A stretch of DNA of 52,565 nucleotides from assembly GCA_026390935.1 (NCBI GenBank), contig JAPLEZ010000071.1, forward strand, positions 1-52,565, given 5' to 3'. The stretch's first letter is position 1; every line of letters begins with the position of its first letter. A program made the translations under genes and the position numbers. Positions 50,011-52,565 of the stretch are shown piece by piece. Source of the DNA: Bacteroidota bacterium (GTDB taxonomy: Bacteria; Bacteroidota; Bacteroidia; Flavobacteriales_C; GCA-002722245). The notes under the pieces are model-generated. The model was not told the origin of the DNA. It saw nothing but the letters and a program-made list of their open reading frames with translations, and ran no database searches.

Positions 50011-50964
50011 ATGAAAAAATACGAAATACAAAACGTAAAAGATACTCGTTCAGGATTTGGCGAGGGATTGACAGAACTGGGAAGAACGAATCCTGAAGTA
50101 GTGGCTTTATGTGCCGACTTGATTGGTTCTCTTAAAATGGATGAATTCATTAAAGAAAATCCAGAAAGATTTTTTCAAATGGGAATCTCTGAAGCCAATA
50201 TGATGGGCGTTGCAGCTGGATTGACCATTGGTGGAAAAATTCCTTTCGCTGGAACTTTCGCCAACTTTGCAACTGGAAGGGTTTACGATCAAATTCGTCA
50301 ATCCATTGCTTACTCTGGAAAAAATGTAAAAATTGCTGCATCTCATGCCGGATTGACTTTGGGCGAAGACGGTGCAACACATCAAATATTGGAAGACATC
50401 GGATTGATGAAAATGTTACCAGGAATGGTAGTGATCAACCCTTGCGATTTCAACCAAACCAAAGCGGCGACTATCGCTGCAGCGGCATACGAAGGTCCGG
50501 TTTACCTCAGATTCGGTCGTCCGAAAGTACCTAACTTCACTCCTGTTGACCAAAAATTTGAAATTGGAAAAGCAGTTGTTTTGAATGAAGGAACCGACGT
50601 GACCATCTTCGCAACAGGCCATTTAGTATGGAAAGCAATTCAGGCTGGCGAAATTTTAGCTGAAAAAGGTATCTCTGCAGAAATAATAAATATACATACC
50701 ATTAAACCTTTGGATGAAAAAGCAGTCCTAGCTTCTGTAAAGAAAACTAAATGCGTGGTAACCGCTGAAGAACATCAGATGAACGGCGGACTGGGAGATA
50801 CTATCGCCCAGTTATTGTCGAGACAACTTCCAACTCCAATTGAATTCGTTGCTGTTAACGACAGCTTCGGAGAAAGCGGAACAGAAGAGCAATTGATGAC
50901 CAAATACGGCATCAACACTCCTCACATCGTGGAAGCGGTTCAAAAGGTGATTGCCCGAAAATAA
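50011..50964 (+). CDS. Transketolase, C-terminal subunit
   Basis: This holds the pyrimidine-binding and C-terminal halves of transketolase: NPEVVALCADLIGS, FFQMGISEANMMGVAAGLTI (the activating Glu is in GISEAN), FANFATGRVYDQIRQSIAYS, ASHAGLTLGEDGATHQILED, and the C-terminal domain (VTIFATGHLVWKAIQAGEIL, VVTAEEHQMNGGLG). Length 317 fits the split form. It forms the active enzyme with the N-terminal subunit; their genes are separated by the VWA gene. Confidence 0.95.
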   Translation: MKKYEIQNVKDTRSGFGEGLTELGRTNPEVVALCADLIGSLKMDEFIKENPERFFQMGISEANMMGVAAGLTIGGKIPFAGTFANFATGRVYDQIRQSIAYSGKNVKIAASHAGLTLGEDGATHQILEDIGLMKMLPGMVVINPCDFNQTKAATIAAAAYEGPVYLRFGRPKVPNFTPVDQKFEIGKAVVLNEGTDVTIFATGHLVWKAIQAGEILAEKGISAEIINIHTIKPLDEKAVLASVKKTKCVVTAEEHQMNGGLGDTIAQLLSRQLPTPIEFVAVNDSFGESGTEEQLMTKYGINTPHIVEAVQKVIARK

Positions 50965-50972
50965 TTTTGAAT

Positions 50973-51021
50973 GTTGAATGATGAGTTTTGAATATTCGAC
51001 ATTTAAAATTCATAATTCAAC
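50973..51021. repeat. Imperfect 21-bp inverted repeat between transketolase and the sigma gene
   Basis: Arms 50973-50993 and 51001-51021 pair at 18 of 21 positions around a 7-bp centre. The sequence is built of TTGAAT / ATTCAA words, a style common in Bacteroidota intergenic repeats. It ends 5 nt before the sigma gene's ATG, so it can fold in the 5' region of that mRNA or attenuate read-through. Confidence 0.6.
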
Positions 51022-51026
51022 GTTAA

Positions 51027-51575
51027 ATGAAAGTTTGGACCGACAAAGAACTTCTTGAAAAATTCCGTCAACCTGAAACCAGGAACTACGGATTCAATCT
51101 TATTGTACAATCGTATACTCAGCGTATATACTGGCATGTGCGACGAATGGTCATCGATCATGACGACGCCAACGATCTTACACAAGATATCTTTATCAAA
51201 ATATGGAAAGGGCTTGACGGCTTCAACGAAGATTCAAAACTCTTCACCTGGATATACCGCATTGCCACTAACGAGTGCATCACCTTCCTGAATAAAAAAA
51301 GAAAACGATTTTTCATTCCTATTGTCAATATTGAAAATGATTTGGCACACTCGCTGGAAAGCAGCACGCACTATACAGGAGATGAAATTCAACTTAAACT
51401 TCAAAAAGCATTGTTGACCCTTCCCGAAAAACAAAGAATGGTTTTTAACATGAAGTATTTTGATGAATTGAAATATGAAGAAATCGCTGAAATAACAGGC
51501 ACTTCTGTAGGGGCACTGAAAGCATCTTATCACCTCGCCTCAAAAAAAATTGAAGAAATTTTAAATAAGGATTAA
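51027..51575 (+). CDS. ECF-type RNA polymerase sigma factor
   Basis: Sigma region 2 is clear (VIDHDDANDLTQDIFIKIWK, FTWIYRIATNECITFLNKKR) and region 4 carries the helix-turn-helix LPEKQRMVFNMKYFDELKYE, EIAEITGTSVGALKASYHLA. At 182 residues it is a typical ECF factor. The next two genes encode a single-pass membrane protein and a Spy/CpxP-like periplasmic protein, a common Bacteroidota envelope-stress arrangement. Confidence 0.95.
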   Translation: MKVWTDKELLEKFRQPETRNYGFNLIVQSYTQRIYWHVRRMVIDHDDANDLTQDIFIKIWKGLDGFNEDSKLFTWIYRIATNECITFLNKKRKRFFIPIVNIENDLAHSLESSTHYTGDEIQLKLQKALLTLPEKQRMVFNMKYFDELKYEEIAEITGTSVGALKASYHLASKKIEEILNKD

Positions 51576-51605
51576 ACCATTGTTATAAATCATAGTCTTA
51601 AAAAC

Positions 51606-52019
51606 ATGAATCAAAAATTCAATATAGAAAATGATAAAATAGATTCGGGATTTTCTGCTCCAAACAATTATTTTAATGAGTTGGAAGTCGCTATTCAAAA
51701 CAGAATTTCTCAACCACAAAAAGTTTCTTTTTTCAATAGATACAAATATGCTTTGTCTGGTGTTGCAACTTGCATTATTGGGCTTTCCCTGTGGCTCCTT
51801 CAACCCCAAAAAAGCAGCACAACCATTGCCCCCCAGCAAACCCTGGATTACGCAATGTACATCAATGATAATATTGAAGAATTTGACGAAGAATTGATTT
51901 ATGAATCATATGCAGAAGCTTCCAACACGACATCTGCCCGCGCAGCAGAAGATGAGGTTTACAGCTCCTACCTCATCGACAACGACATCGATGAAAACAC
52001 TTTAATGGATGAACTTTAA
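51606..52019 (+). CDS. Small single-pass membrane protein, possible anti-sigma factor
   Basis: An N-terminal cytosolic part (FNIENDKIDSGFSAPNNYFN), a membrane segment (YALSGVATCIIGLSLWLL, about 48-65) and an acidic exported C-terminal part (EEFDEELIYESYAEAS, LIDNDIDENTLMDEL). The N-terminal F.aP.nYF..l pattern is often seen in genes following Bacteroidota ECF sigma factors. It ends 11 bp before the Spy-like gene. No zinc-binding anti-sigma motif. The anti-sigma role rests on position and topology. Confidence 0.65.
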   Translation: MNQKFNIENDKIDSGFSAPNNYFNELEVAIQNRISQPQKVSFFNRYKYALSGVATCIIGLSLWLLQPQKSSTTIAPQQTLDYAMYINDNIEEFDEELIYESYAEASNTTSARAAEDEVYSSYLIDNDIDENTLMDEL

Positions 52020-52030
52020 AACCAAAACTT

Positions 52031-52525
52031 ATGAAAAATAAAATTTTAACAGCACTGATCGCACTATTGGCAATAGGCTCAAACATCAATGCGCAGCCCC
52101 AAAAAAAGAAAGAGGAAATGAAAGCCATGAAAGTTGGCTTTATCACTAAGGAACTCAACCTCACGGCAGATGAGGCTCAAAAGTTCTGGCCAGTGTACAA
52201 TGAGTTTCAAGACAAAATGGAAAAACTGCACAACGAAAGAAAAGAGATCCACAAAGCTGCAAAAAGCAAAGGCAGTATTGATAGCTTATCCAATGCAGAG
52301 GTGGAAAAATTAGTAGACAAGGAAATGCTGTTGCAGGAAAAAGAACTGCAAATCAAAAAAGAATTCCATGTGAAAGTTAAAACCGTGTTGCCTATAAAAA
52401 AGGTAGCAAAGCTTTACCGTGCCGAACATGAATTCAGAAGACAGATTCTAAAGAAAATGAAAGAACACCATGGTCCGGGCGATCATCCAAAAGGAAAACA
52501 TGGCGAACAAGACGAAGATGATTAA
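52031..52525 (+). CDS. Spy/CpxP-like periplasmic protein
   Basis: A signal peptide (MKNKILTALIALLAIGSNINAQ) is followed by a helical LTxxQ-like domain: ELNLTADEAQKFWPVYNEFQ, long charged helices and LPIKKVAKLYRAEHEFRRQI. The C-terminal tail is His/Lys/Asp-rich (KEHHGPGDHPKGKHGEQD). The protein resembles Spy/CpxP/CnrX-type chaperones or sensors acting in the periplasm. Being last in a sigma/membrane-protein operon it is probably part of the envelope response or a metal sensor. Confidence 0.82.
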   Translation: MKNKILTALIALLAIGSNINAQPQKKKEEMKAMKVGFITKELNLTADEAQKFWPVYNEFQDKMEKLHNERKEIHKAAKSKGSIDSLSNAEVEKLVDKEMLLQEKELQIKKEFHVKVKTVLPIKKVAKLYRAEHEFRRQILKKMKEHHGPGDHPKGKHGEQDEDD

Positions 52526-52529
52526 TAAG

Positions 52530-52562
52530 AAAGTCGGGAAGTAAAACTCCCGACTTTTTATT
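52530..52562 (+). terminator. Terminator of the sigma/Spy operon
   Basis: AGTCGGGA / TCCCGACT with an 8-nt loop is followed by TTTTTATTTT at the window's right edge. Confidence 0.85.
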
Positions 52563-52565
52563 TTA

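Overview
This AT-rich window comes from a member of the Bacteroidota. Three things point there: most predicted -7 promoter elements fit the TAnnTTTG consensus of that phylum and Shine-Dalgarno-like sites are scarce; many signal peptides end in the ..AQ / ..AE pattern typical of the group; and there are PorE-like TPR/PD40/OmpA proteins, a split transketolase, YwqK-type MORN proteins and numerous outer-membrane beta-barrels. A flavobacterial or cytophagal lineage is likely, but I cannot place it lower. The window is chromosomal and mostly housekeeping. I see no insertion sequence, prophage, CRISPR array or replication origin.

Layout. 1-4.4 kb (minus): a frameshifted outer-membrane protein running off the left edge, a cyclophilin, a DUF6929-like protein coupled to a PepD-like dipeptidase, and a secreted NucA-type nuclease with a Cys/His-rich tail. 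4.4-8.4 kb (plus): recR, a glycosyltransferase fused to a degenerate sugar-phosphate transferase, and a 2-oxoacid dehydrogenase E2. 8.5-12.5 kb: two related PorE-like envelope proteins, only the first with an OmpA domain. 12.5-18.2 kb: a DEDDh exonuclease, an FAH-family enzyme, a DEAD-box helicase, a ~154-bp palindrome, mnmE, and an ECF sigma factor with a membrane anti-sigma candidate. 18.2-24 kb (minus): a three-gene operon of secreted/outer-membrane/TPR proteins, a decayed OmpA-domain remnant and a Tat-exported PLP enzyme. 24.3-28.1 kb (plus): a frameshifted small secreted protein, PBP1A and a beta-barrel. 28.2-31.7 kb (minus): a MORN/lipocalin/membrane-protein operon and a solitary contractile tail sheath gene. 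31.8-39.1 kb: a U32 RlhA-like protein, hrpB (minus), a two-barrel plus lipoprotein operon and a secreted protein. 39.2-46.3 kb: a GyrI-like protein, a DUF4139 protein, two tandem paralogs sharing N- and C-terminal domains (one with a KYV/KEE repeat expansion), a DsbA/FrnE protein and small membrane proteins. 46.3-52.6 kb: tRNA-Pro(TGG), ychF, a split transketolase with a VWA-domain gene between its halves, and a second ECF sigma operon with a membrane protein and a Spy/CpxP-like chaperone.

How they relate. Much of the accessory content is envelope biology: outer-membrane barrels, OmpA/PorE-type anchors, cell-wall synthesis, and two ECF sigma modules that probably sense envelope state. The most unusual items are the solitary sheath gene with a perfect inverted repeat before its start codon, the repeat-expanded paralog pair, the transketolase/VWA interleaving, the glycosyltransferase fusion with a catalytically gutted sugar-transferase domain, and a set of housekeeping genes whose -7 element sits only 4-7 nt before the start codon, implying leaderless mRNAs. 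Two genes are broken by one-base shifts in short homopolymer runs; these may be assembly errors.
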